This document shows, piece by piece, positions 25,592-34,396 of a DNA stretch of 64,000 bases. The number at the start of each line of letters is the position of its first letter. Position 1 is the first letter of the stretch. The position numbers were made by a program, and so were the translations under genes. Source of the stretch: Jonquetella anthropi DSM 22815 (GTDB lineage: Bacteria > Synergistota > Synergistia > Synergistales > Dethiosulfovibrionaceae); contig NZ_CM001376.1 in assembly GCF_000237805.1 (NCBI RefSeq), positions 1,602,349 to 1,666,348 on the forward strand, read 5' to 3'. The notes below the pieces were generated by a model. It had not been told where the DNA came from. It did not search any database and saw only the letters and a list, made by a program, of their open reading frames with translations.

Positions 25592-27754
25592 ATGGAAGCG
25601 GCAAACAAGACGACCTGTTCGATCACGGTGCTGGGCATGACCTGCGCCGGGTGCGTCAGAATCGTCGAGAAGAGTCTGATGCAGGTGGACGGGGTCAAGT
25701 TCGCGGCAGTCAACCTAGCCACGAGCACCGCGTTTGCCGTGCTGGACAAGCCGGTTCCGCTGGAAGTCCTCGAAGAAGCGATCCGCCGCGCGGGATATCA
25801 GACGTCCAGAGAGCGCCCGCTGGACGCGGAGCGAAAACGATATCAGGCCGCCCGTCGGAATATGGCCGTGGCCGTGATCGCGATGATCCCGCCGACCGTT
25901 CTCATGGGCTTTCACATGGCAGGCCACCACGTTCCATACGCCGTTTGGATTAACCTCGTCTGCGGCACGGCCGCCATTTTCGCCGCCGGCGCCGGCGTCC
26001 TAAAAAGCTCGTGGATCGCCCTGTCCCACGGACACGCCAACATGGACGTGCTGGTGGCCCTCAGCGCGTTGGCCGCGTGGCTGACCTGCGCCTTGGAAGC
26101 CGCCGGCTTTCATATTCCGTCGTTTGGAATGTTGGCGCCGATGATCGTGACCCTTCACTTGATCGGGCGGTACATCGAGTCCCGACTGAGGGACCGGGCG
26201 GCCCGGGAGATCCGCGCCCTGCTGACCATTCAATCCAAAGACGCCCGACTGGTCTCGGACGACGGCGTGACGACCACCGTGCCGATTGAGCTGCTTCAGC
26301 CCGAACAGGTCATTCGGGTCATGGCCGGTGAAAGGATCCCGGCGGACGGCCAAGTCCTAACCGGCACAGGATCCGTGGACGAGGCCATGCTCACCGGCGA
26401 GCCTATCCCCAGCGCCAAAAGCGCCGGCGACGACGTCACAGGCGGCAGCGTGCTCGTTTCCGGCCAGCTGGACGTTCAAGTCACCCACGTGGGCGAGGAC
26501 AGTTTTCTGTCCCAGATCATCGCCATCATTCAGGAAGCGCAGGGGGCAAAAATCCCCATTCAGGCGTTCGCCGACCGGGTCACCGGCGCGTTTGTCCCTC
26601 TCGTCGCCGGGCTGGCCGTCATCGCCGGGGTTTTCTGGCTTCTCACCGGTGACCGGTTTTATTCGTTCCTTGACGCGGCGAGACAGTACCTGCCTTGGGT
26701 GACGTCACTTCGCAGCCCTGGCGATCTGGCGCTGTTCGCCTTTTTGTCCACTCTGCTGATCGCCTGTCCCTGCGCCCTCGGGCTGGCAACGCCCATGGCG
26801 CTGATTTCCGCTACCGGCGCGGCCAGCCGGCGGGGCGTCATTATCCGCAACGCCGAAGCGGTCCAGACGCTGGGGTCCGTTTCCGTCGCCGTTCTCGATA
26901 AGACCGGCACCCTCACGCTGGGACGCCCGGAAGTCGTCTGGCACAACCTGCCTGACGACGCGCTCAGCACTGTGGCGTCGATCGAGGCGGCGTCCAGCCA
27001 CCCGCTCGCCAAGGCGATTTCGGCGCTGTGCCCGGACGTCCGGCCGGCGTCCGACGTATCCGAGGAAGCGGGCCAAGGCGTCTCCGCCCGAGTCGACGGC
27101 TGTCTGTGGGTCATCGGTCGGCTGATCAGCAAGCGGCTTCCTGAGGTTCAGGAACAGCTGGCGCTGGGACGGACGGTCGTTCAAGTCACCAAGGACGGCC
27201 AGCCGATCGGGTTGATCGCCCTGCAGGATCCTATTCGCCCAGGAGCGAAGGAAATGGTCTCCCGGCTGATCGACCAAGGCGTTCAGCCCGTGATGGCTAC
27301 AGGCGACAACGACGCGGCCGCCGAGCGAGTCGCGCGGGCCGTGGGCATTTCTGAGTGGCTTTCGGAAGTTCGCCCGGAAGAGAAGCTCAAAATCGTCCGC
27401 CGCTATCAGTCCCAAGGGCACAAGGTCGTCATGTTGGGCGACGGAATCAACGACGCGGCAGGCCTCAAGGGCGCCGACGTGGGTATCGCGGTGGGAAGCG
27501 GCAGCGAGCTGGCAGTCGACAATGCCGACGCGGTGATCGTCCAGATGGACCAGCCCGCCCTGCCGGACGTTATCGCCGTTTCTCGGCTCAGCTTTCAGGT
27601 GATCCGACAGAACCTGTTCTGGGCGTTCGGGTACAACTTTGTCGCCCTTCCTCTGGCCATGGCTGCCCTGCTCCACCCGCTCATCGCCGAGGCCGCAATG
27701 ACTTTAAGCTCCATTTCTGTCATCGCCAACAGCTCCCGAATCAACCGAAAATAA
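25592..27754 (+). CDS. copA: Copper-exporting P1B-type ATPase
   Basis: 720-residue heavy-metal ATPase that exports Cu+ at the cost of ATP. In order: one N-terminal metal-binding domain with GMTCAGC (residues 15-21), the actuator TGE (LTGEPIP), the membrane metal site CPC (IACPCALGLATP), the phosphorylation site DKTGTLT and the hinge GDGIND. C-terminal helices carry YNFVALPLA and the SSISVIANSSR segment typical of CopA. ATG 25592 follows GAGGAG; earlier in-frame starts (GTG 25583, ATG 25562) are possible. Monocistronic, with a terminator at 27769. Confidence 0.94.
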   Translation: MEAANKTTCSITVLGMTCAGCVRIVEKSLMQVDGVKFAAVNLATSTAFAVLDKPVPLEVLEEAIRRAGYQTSRERPLDAERKRYQAARRNMAVAVIAMIPPTVLMGFHMAGHHVPYAVWINLVCGTAAIFAAGAGVLKSSWIALSHGHANMDVLVALSALAAWLTCALEAAGFHIPSFGMLAPMIVTLHLIGRYIESRLRDRAAREIRALLTIQSKDARLVSDDGVTTTVPIELLQPEQVIRVMAGERIPADGQVLTGTGSVDEAMLTGEPIPSAKSAGDDVTGGSVLVSGQLDVQVTHVGEDSFLSQIIAIIQEAQGAKIPIQAFADRVTGAFVPLVAGLAVIAGVFWLLTGDRFYSFLDAARQYLPWVTSLRSPGDLALFAFLSTLLIACPCALGLATPMALISATGAASRRGVIIRNAEAVQTLGSVSVAVLDKTGTLTLGRPEVVWHNLPDDALSTVASIEAASSHPLAKAISALCPDVRPASDVSEEAGQGVSARVDGCLWVIGRLISKRLPEVQEQLALGRTVVQVTKDGQPIGLIALQDPIRPGAKEMVSRLIDQGVQPVMATGDNDAAAERVARAVGISEWLSEVRPEEKLKIVRRYQSQGHKVVMLGDGINDAAGLKGADVGIAVGSGSELAVDNADAVIVQMDQPALPDVIAVSRLSFQVIRQNLFWAFGYNFVALPLAMAALLHPLIAEAAMTLSSISVIANSSRINRK

Positions 27755-27768
27755 CCGCTCAAAAACAG

Positions 27769-27803
27769 AGCGCCCGTCGCAGTTTCTGCGGCGGGCGCTT
27801 TTC
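27769..27803 (+). terminator. Intrinsic terminator after copA
   Basis: AGCGCCCGTCGCAG / CTGCGGCGGGCGCT (one wobble) with loop TTT and a following TTTTC tract. Confidence 0.88.
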
Positions 27804-27804
27804 T

Positions 27805-28317
27805 TCAGCCCTTCAAGTTCAACAGGGCCCAGCTGATTTTGACAACCAGCTTCTTAATCTTCGCTGGGGTCTTCGGCGCCACGAGCGGGCCGTGGCCGTC
27901 GTGAGGGAAAAAGAGGACCATTCGTCCGTCAGAGGCGTCGACGATTGAGCCTTCAGGGCAGGGCTCATAAAACCGAATGTCCCGGGCCAAATCCCACTCG
28001 CCCCGAGACGTCAGTCCCCCGAGCGGGCGCCAGATCATCCGCTCCTCTCCGAGAAGCGTCATCTGCAAGTCCACGAAGCGCCTGTGGCTTTCCAGCGGCG
28101 TCAAATCCGCTGGCCGGGTCAAAGGCTCCTCCACCGACACGAAAAGTCTTTCGCCGTCCAAAGGCCACTTGCCGACCGGCAGATCGGCGAGCGCCCTGAC
28201 GGACGAAAAACGCTCGTCTTCCCACGGCCGCCGCAGAAAAGATACCGCTTGAACCAGCCCGGGGCCAAGAGCCTCGTAGAACCCAGCGTCGTCCAGATGA
28301 CAGCAGATCATTCTCAA
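27805..28317 (-). CDS. YhcH/YjgK/YiaL family protein
   Basis: 170-residue cupin-like protein of the DUF386 family, whose members occur with sugar-acid and sialic-acid catabolic genes and may act as anomerases. Family features are the GKWPLDGERLFVSVEEPLTRPADLTPLESHRRFVDLQMTLLGEE region (metal-binding Glu and His) and MVLFFPHDGHGPLVAP (further His). Start ATG 28317 has GGGAGGG upstream. No sugar gene is adjacent, so the substrate is unknown. Confidence 0.85.
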   Translation of the reverse strand: MRMICCHLDDAGFYEALGPGLVQAVSFLRRPWEDERFSSVRALADLPVGKWPLDGERLFVSVEEPLTRPADLTPLESHRRFVDLQMTLLGEERMIWRPLGGLTSRGEWDLARDIRFYEPCPEGSIVDASDGRMVLFFPHDGHGPLVAPKTPAKIKKLVVKISWALLNLKG

Positions 28318-28398
28318 CCCTCCCAGTTCTTTTCGTCCGTTTTATGCTATCACGAACGAAAGCCCTCGTCCCAGACGAAAAAAGAAAAAACTCCCCTC

Positions 28399-28427
28399 TT
28401 GCGCGTTCCAAATTCCCGTGCTATTAT
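28399..28427 (+). promoter_or_regulatory. Promoter of the candidate small RNA
   Basis: TTGCGC (28399-28404), 17-base spacer and TATTAT (28422-28427). Predicted transcription start is near 28434. It drives no protein gene: the next gene on this strand is 1.7 kb away. Confidence 0.6.
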
Positions 28428-28433
28428 TCCTCA

Positions 28434-28726
28434 TGTTAGAAGAAGCTAACAAGACGACCCTCTTCGCCTTGGTTTCTTCCGACTCTCCAGGAACGATCCG
28501 CAGCCTATGCGGAGCCTCGAAAGCAACAGCTGACAGCGGGAGCCCCCTCTCCTTTGGGCGCGTTAGTTCGGCAGGAACCCCTCTTCCTGCGTCGAGCCGT
28601 CCACCCCCCTCGCGGACGGTCCCTCTTCCCCCTCAAAGCTTTGCGACGCTTCGTCTGACGCGCCTCAGCCGGTCTGCTTCGAGCGTTCAGTTTCGTGAAT
28701 TAGCCTCCCCGTTGGGGAGGCTTTTT
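28434..28726 (+). ncRNA. Candidate CU-rich structured small RNA, about 290 nt
   Basis: A gene-free interval bounded by a promoter (28399-28427) and an intrinsic terminator (stem AGCCTCCCC/GGGGAGGCT at 28702-28722 plus T-run). Several local hairpins are visible: GTTAG/CTAAC (28435-28450), TCCGCA/TGCGGA (28497-28513), GCAGGAA/TTCCTGC (28571-28590) and CCGTCC/GGACGG (28597-28619). Five CU-rich tracts (28457-28468, 28542-28552, 28578-28587, 28601-28613, 28620-28634) lie mostly in loops or single strands, including CCCCTCTTCC and CCCTCTTCCC. This resembles regulators that base-pair with ribosome-binding sites. It lacks RNase P, tmRNA and SRP signature motifs. A 6S RNA is not excluded, though the length is unusual for one. 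Confidence 0.55.
28702..28726 (+). terminator. Terminator of the candidate small RNA
   Basis: AGCCTCCCC, loop GTT, GGGGAGGCT, then TTTTC. Confidence 0.88.
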
Positions 28727-28747
28727 CATTGGCCGGTTCGGAAAAAC

Positions 28748-28779
28748 TTAGGCCGCCGCAGAAACCTGCGGCGGCCTAA
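28748..28779 (-). terminator. Intrinsic terminator after the DUF819 gene
   Basis: Perfect 14-bp stem TTAGGCCGCCGCAG / CTGCGGCGGCCTAA with a four-base loop and GTTTTTCC on the minus strand. Confidence 0.88.
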
Positions 28780-28792
28780 CTAAATAACTATA

Positions 28793-29995
28793 TTACAGAA
28801 CCGAAGGGAACACGAGCTGACCTAAAAAGACGGCGCACCAGTTGCCGATCACGTATCCCCAAACGCCCACGAGCATCGCCGGCAGGACGAGGTCGCTCCA
28901 GCCCTTGGAGATAGCCATCGCCGCAGCCGTGGTGGGGCCGCCGACTGTGGCGTTTGACGCGACGAGAAGCTCTTCCAAGTTGAACCGGAAAAGTTTTCCA
29001 AGCGCTAGGGTGACGAGCATGTTGCAGCACACCACAAAGGCGCAGAACACGAGAAGGATCGGGCTTTGGCGGATAATCGCCCCGATCGAGGCCGGCGCGC
29101 CGATGACGACGAGGAAAATATAAATTAAGAACGTGCCGATCTCGTTCGAACCCCGGCATTCGGCAAAATACTTGGGCGAACAGGTCACGGCAATCACGGT
29201 CAGCGTGGTGACGACAAAGTACTTGCTGCCAAAAATCGCGCGCACCACAGTCGGCAGCGACGCCATGCCTCCGACCCAGCTGGCCAGTTTGACGCTCACA
29301 GCCGCCAGCACGAAACCGGTTCCTACGACCTTGGCAATGTCCAACAGGGATATTTCCTTGCGTCCCCAGTACGCCGCCGCCCGATTGGCCGCCGCGTCCA
29401 CCAACTCGTTGGCTTTCGTCTCGTAGGGGGTGGGGAAATGGCGCCGGAAAAAGGCGACCGTCGGAATGGCAAAAAGCACGAAGAAGTACAGCGTCATGTT
29501 CAGGTTATCCGCCACGATCGCCGCGTTCATCACGTTTTGGCTCACGTGGAACTGGTCGGCCATGGCGACGAAGTTGACCGTGCCGCCGATGTAGGAGCCG
29601 GTCATCATGCTGCCGATGGCCAGAGGCTCGGGCATTACCCGGCCCATCAGGGCAATCGCCAGCGTTGCCCCTAAACCGGTTCCAAACGCGGCTAAGTGAA
29701 ACGCCAAGAACGTCCGGCCGCTCTCGCGCCAAATACGCCGCAGGTCGGCACCGAAGAGCATCATCGGGACGGCCAAAAGGACCACATACTCCCAAACAGC
29801 GTCGTACACCGGGCTGTCAGTGGGAATGACCCGCAGGTTTGACAGCACCAGCGCGCCCAACAGCGCGATAACCGCGCCGGACACCTTCGCGGCCCAGCGA
29901 TATTTCTGCTCCAAGTAAATGCTCACGGCCGCCCAACCGACCAAGAGGGCCCACAGCGACCAAATGTCGTCGGGCCGAATCAGCGTGCTTTCCAT
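28793..29995 (-). CDS. DUF819 family membrane protein
   Basis: 400-residue protein with about ten hydrophobic segments. It matches the DUF819 (YjcL-like) family of putative transporters: GSMMTGSYIGGTVNFVAMADQF and the late ASNATVGGPTTAAAMA segment are the two conserved re-entrant-like glycine-rich regions. The family may be anion or amino-acid carriers of the glutamate:Na+ symporter type, but no substrate is established. ATG 29995 follows AGGGGGCATG. Transcribed alone, ending at the 14-bp hairpin. Confidence 0.85.
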   Translation of the reverse strand: MESTLIRPDDIWSLWALLVGWAAVSIYLEQKYRWAAKVSGAVIALLGALVLSNLRVIPTDSPVYDAVWEYVVLLAVPMMLFGADLRRIWRESGRTFLAFHLAAFGTGLGATLAIALMGRVMPEPLAIGSMMTGSYIGGTVNFVAMADQFHVSQNVMNAAIVADNLNMTLYFFVLFAIPTVAFFRRHFPTPYETKANELVDAAANRAAAYWGRKEISLLDIAKVVGTGFVLAAVSVKLASWVGGMASLPTVVRAIFGSKYFVVTTLTVIAVTCSPKYFAECRGSNEIGTFLIYIFLVVIGAPASIGAIIRQSPILLVFCAFVVCCNMLVTLALGKLFRFNLEELLVASNATVGGPTTAAAMAISKGWSDLVLPAMLVGVWGYVIGNWCAVFLGQLVFPSVL

Positions 29996-30088
29996 ACCAA
30001 CATGCCCCCTGTGTTTTGTGCGAAAACTCTTTCCCTTATCTTCGGGTATTATACTCTCTCCGGCCGGCTCTCCCTTGGCGAACTTTCC

Positions 30089-30118
30089 TTGACGGGGCGG
30101 CCTTCCCGAGACTATAAT
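30089..30118 (+). promoter_or_regulatory. Promoter of the tryptophan leader
   Basis: TTGACG (30089-30094), 18-base spacer and perfect TATAAT (30113-30118). The predicted start near 30125 leaves a 5' leader of about 300 nt before the NSS transporter. Confidence 0.85.
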
Positions 30119-30147
30119 TGCCCTATCTTCAGTGAGGAGCGATTTTT

Positions 30148-30201
30148 ATGATCGTACGCTCATTCCAGCTGAATATGTCTTGGTGGTGGCGGAACTTCTA
30201 G
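30148..30201 (+). CDS. trpL: Tryptophan leader peptide, 17 aa
   Basis: Encodes MIVRSFQLNMSWWWRNF and stops at TAG 30199-30201, with GAGGAG at 30134-30139. The three consecutive TGG codons (30181-30189) lie exactly inside the first arm of the leader hairpin. This is the classic form of a ribosome-mediated attenuation sensor: scarce charged tRNA(Trp) stalls the ribosome on these codons. The peptide itself need not have a function. Confidence 0.85.
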   Translation: MIVRSFQLNMSWWWRNF

Positions 30202-30264
30202 TCCGCCGCCTTGTGCCGTTCTACCGCAAAGAGGGCCGCGCGGACTTGTCCGACGCGGCCTTTT
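30184..30264 (+). promoter_or_regulatory. Tryptophan attenuator upstream of the NSS transporter
   Basis: Region 1 (GGTGGCGGA, 30184-30192/3, covering Trp codons) pairs with region 2 (TCCGCCGCC, 30202-30210). Region 3 (GGCCGCGCGGAC, 30234-30245) pairs with region 4 (GTCCGACGCGGCC, 30248-30260) to form a terminator followed by TTTT. Region 2 can instead pair with region 3 (GTCCGC 30201-30206 with GCGGAC 30240-30245, plus interrupted pairs). Stalling on the Trp codons would free region 2 and prevent termination, raising transporter expression when tryptophan is scarce. Confidence 0.82.
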
Positions 30265-30279
30265 CGTTTAAGACGAACG

Positions 30280-30316
30280 AGAGGGCCTTCTCCAGCAGGA
30301 GAGGCCCTCTTTTTTT
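30280..30316 (+). terminator. Second leader terminator
   Basis: AGAGGGCCT and CTCC arms paired with GGAG and AGGCCCTCT around loop AGCA, then seven T. It is stronger than the attenuator terminator and also lies before the transporter gene. Its GAGGGCC arm repeats the sequence at 30231-30237, so alternative pairing with the attenuator is possible. Confidence 0.85.
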
Positions 30317-30424
30317 GAAGGAGATGACCCGTCATGATTTTTTATCCGACCTGAAGGGACGCCGCTTCGCGCGCCCCTTGGAAATGAGTTCTCATGGAAA
30401 AACGTACCGAAGGAGGTTTTCAGA

Positions 30425-31747
30425 TTGCAGTCTTCACAGAAAAGAGATTCTTTTAAAAGCCGAGCCGGGTTCATCTGGGCATGCGTCGGTTCAGCGGTCG
30501 GCATGGGCAATATCTGGCTGTTTCCGTACCGGGTCGGGCAGCTCGGCGGGGCGGCGTTCCTGATCCCGTATTTTATCGCCGTGGCCTTGCTGGGCTATTC
30601 GGGCGTCATCGAGGAAATGGCGTTCGGCCGGGCGATGAGGTCCGGGCCGATCGGAGCGTTCGAGAAGGTCATGAGCCGCCGAGGCCTGAAAGGCGGCGCC
30701 ATTCTAGGCTATATCCCCGTCGTGGGCGCTTTAGGAATCGCCGTCGGGTACTCGGTAGTCGTCGGCTGGATCATCAAGTTCTTCGTCCAGTCCGCCTCAG
30801 GTCTCGTCACGTCAGCTCCCGACAGCGGCGCTTTCTTCGGCGCCGTCGCCGGACCGATGGGCAGTTTAGGCTGGCACACCGCCGCGATCCTCTTGACGCT
30901 CTTCGTCATGGCGGCCGGCGTGAGCAGGGGAATTGAACGGCTGAACAAGGCGATCATGCCGCTGTTTTTTCTCATGTTCGCCCTGTTGGCCCTCCGAGTG
31001 GCCTTTCTGCCGGGAGCCCTCGACGGGTACAAGTTCCTCGTCCACCCGGACTTTCAAGTCCTTTGGACGCCTAAGACGTGGGTCTACGCCCTCGGCCAGG
31101 CGTTCTTCTCCCTGTCCATTGCCGGCAGCGGCACGCTGGTCTACGGCAGCTATCTGAAAGACGACGTCGATATCGTCTCGTCCGCCAAATCTGTGGCGTT
31201 CTTCGACACAGTCGCCGCCCTGCTGGCAGCGGTCGTCATTCTTCCCGCCACGTTCGCCCATCAGGTCGCTCCGACGGCCGGACCGCCGCTCATGTTCATC
31301 GTGATGCCAGAAATTTTCAAAGGGATTCCCGCCAGCGCGCTCTTCTGCACCATATTCTTTTTCGCCGCCCTCTGCGCCGGCCTGACGTCGCTGGTCAACC
31401 TGTACGAGGCTCCGATCGAAGCGCTTCAGAACCGGTTTGGCCTCTCACGGGCCGCGTCGGTTGCGGTCATCACTTTGGCCGGTCTGGCCTTGGGAATCGC
31501 GCTGGAAGACGGGGCCCGTCTCGGCGCGTGGATGGACCTGATCAGCATTTACGTCCTGCCGCTGGGCGCCCTGCTCGCCGCCGTGATGTTCTTCTGGATC
31601 GGCGGAAGCGGGTTTGCGGCCGACCAAATTCGGCTGGGACGAAACGGAAATCTTTCGCCGCTGATCGTCCCGCTGGGCAAGTACGTTTTCTGCGGCCTGA
31701 CGATCCTCGTGTTCGTCATGGGCATTCGGCTTGGGGGCATCGGCTAG
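30425..31747 (+). CDS. Neurotransmitter:sodium symporter family transporter, probable tryptophan importer
   Basis: 440-residue NSS (SNF) protein with 11 to 12 membrane helices. The unwound TM1 motif SAVGMGNIWLFPY binds Na+ and the amino acid, and TM6 and TM8 regions (FSLSIAGSGTLVYGSY) follow. Bacterial members such as LeuT and TnaT import amino acids with Na+. The TTG start at 30425 follows GAAGGAGG by nine bases. Because the leader is a Trp attenuator, tryptophan is the likely substrate, as for TnaT. That is an inference from the regulation. No trp biosynthesis or tryptophanase gene is nearby. Confidence 0.9.
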   Translation: MQSSQKRDSFKSRAGFIWACVGSAVGMGNIWLFPYRVGQLGGAAFLIPYFIAVALLGYSGVIEEMAFGRAMRSGPIGAFEKVMSRRGLKGGAILGYIPVVGALGIAVGYSVVVGWIIKFFVQSASGLVTSAPDSGAFFGAVAGPMGSLGWHTAAILLTLFVMAAGVSRGIERLNKAIMPLFFLMFALLALRVAFLPGALDGYKFLVHPDFQVLWTPKTWVYALGQAFFSLSIAGSGTLVYGSYLKDDVDIVSSAKSVAFFDTVAALLAAVVILPATFAHQVAPTAGPPLMFIVMPEIFKGIPASALFCTIFFFAALCAGLTSLVNLYEAPIEALQNRFGLSRAASVAVITLAGLALGIALEDGARLGAWMDLISIYVLPLGALLAAVMFFWIGGSGFAADQIRLGRNGNLSPLIVPLGKYVFCGLTILVFVMGIRLGGIG

Positions 31748-31752
31748 GGACG

Positions 31753-31790
31753 CGGGGAGGGAGGACTTCAAGTCCTTCCTCCCCGTATTT
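31753..31790 (+). terminator. Intrinsic terminator after the NSS transporter
   Basis: Long stem CGGGGAGGGAGGACTT / AGTCCTTCCTCCCCG with loop CA and a short TATTT tail. Confidence 0.75.
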
Positions 31791-31864
31791 CACCGGAACT
31801 CACCCAAGTCGCCTTGCTCTAACACGGCCTTCGCACCTATGATGAGCGCAAAGGAGGTGGCAGA

Positions 31865-32761
31865 GTGGACCGAACAGAACGGCTGACAAAAATATCCCGG
31901 CTTGGACTGGGGTGCAACGCCCTGCTCGCGCTGCTTAAAACGCTCGGCGGCTTTTTCGGCGGCAGCGCGGCCCTTTTAGCCGACGGCTTCAACTCTGTCG
32001 CCGACGTGGGAACTGACTTGGCGGCGCTCTGGGGTCTGCGGCTCGTCCGCCAGCCGGTTGACTGGGATCACCCGTACGGACACGGCAAGTTCGAGACGCT
32101 CGTCGCGGCCAGCATGGGCGCGGCGCTCCTTGCCATCGGCGGAGGCATGTTCGCCGGCGGCGTCCGCGGGTTCTTCTCAATTCTTCGCGGAGAAACTTTT
32201 GAGCGGCCAGACCTGTGGACCATCTGGATCGGACTTTTCACTGTCGGCCTAAAAGAATGGCTCTACCGCCGAACAAAACGGGCCGCCGACGAAACTGGGA
32301 GCGTCCTTCTGCTCAGCAAGGCGTGGGATCATCGAAGCGACTCGCTGGCTACATGCGTCGTGTTGGTCGGCTTAGCCGGCGCCCTCTGGTTTGGCCGCTG
32401 GGGCGCTCTGCTTGACCCGCTGGGAGCCTGTGCCGTGAGTCTGCTGGTCATTTCCGTCGGCTGGAAAACATCGCGCCAGGCGTTTCACGAGCTGACCGAC
32501 GGCGCCCCGCTCGAACTGGAAGCGAAAATTGTCGCGGTCATTCGCTCCTGTCCCGGCGTCATCAGCTTTCATCATCTTCGGTTCCGCGCGCTGGGCGGGT
32601 ACTTGGCGATGGATTTCCACGTTCTCCTTTCACCGGACATCACCCTCAAACAGGCCCACGACATTGCGACCGACGTCGAGAAAGCGCTGCGTCAGGAATT
32701 TGGCCCCAACACGCTGGTCACGATTCACGAAGAACCAGCTGACCGCGGGCCCAGTAATTGA
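31865..32761 (+). CDS. Cation diffusion facilitator family transporter
   Basis: 298-residue CDF protein with six predicted helices and a C-terminal cytoplasmic ferredoxin-like domain. The transport site shows D in LLADGFNSVADVGTD (TM2) and in KAWDHRSDS (TM5), and HPYGHGKFE follows TM2. Such proteins export Zn2+, Mn2+, Fe2+ or similar in exchange for protons. The HxxxD/DxxxD ligand pattern (HRSDS, NSVAD) does not give one metal with certainty. GTG 31865 follows AAAGGAGG. Monocistronic. Confidence 0.9.
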   Translation: MDRTERLTKISRLGLGCNALLALLKTLGGFFGGSAALLADGFNSVADVGTDLAALWGLRLVRQPVDWDHPYGHGKFETLVAASMGAALLAIGGGMFAGGVRGFFSILRGETFERPDLWTIWIGLFTVGLKEWLYRRTKRAADETGSVLLLSKAWDHRSDSLATCVVLVGLAGALWFGRWGALLDPLGACAVSLLVISVGWKTSRQAFHELTDGAPLELEAKIVAVIRSCPGVISFHHLRFRALGGYLAMDFHVLLSPDITLKQAHDIATDVEKALRQEFGPNTLVTIHEEPADRGPSN

Positions 32762-32901
32762 GCTGACAAGCATCTGAAAATCACTGTTTTTTATTCGCCC
32801 CGTTTCCGCAGAAGTCAGCATGAACCGTCTTTTGGACGCCGCTATTCTGAAAAGCGCAGGGAGGGAAGACTCCCATATGCTTTTCGGAGGTGAACGATTC
32901 A

Positions 32902-34347
<1,446 letters not shown>

Positions 34348-34350
34348 CGT

Positions 34351-34390
34351 AAAAAAATGGGCCCCTTTTAAGGGGCCCATTTTTTCTTTT
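34351..34390. terminator. Bidirectional intrinsic terminator
   Basis: AAAAAATGGGCCCCTT / AAGGGGCCCATTTTTT, nearly perfect palindrome between convergent genes. Confidence 0.92.
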
Positions 34391-34396
34391 GCTTTT

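Noticed and set aside
28418-28783. Protein-coding frame across the candidate small RNA
   Set aside because: No ribosome site, biased composition, and the frame runs through the terminator hairpin.
30324-30563. ORF starting at ATG 30324 after GAAGGAG in the Trp leader
   Set aside because: It overlaps the NSS transporter out of frame and has no recognisable domain.
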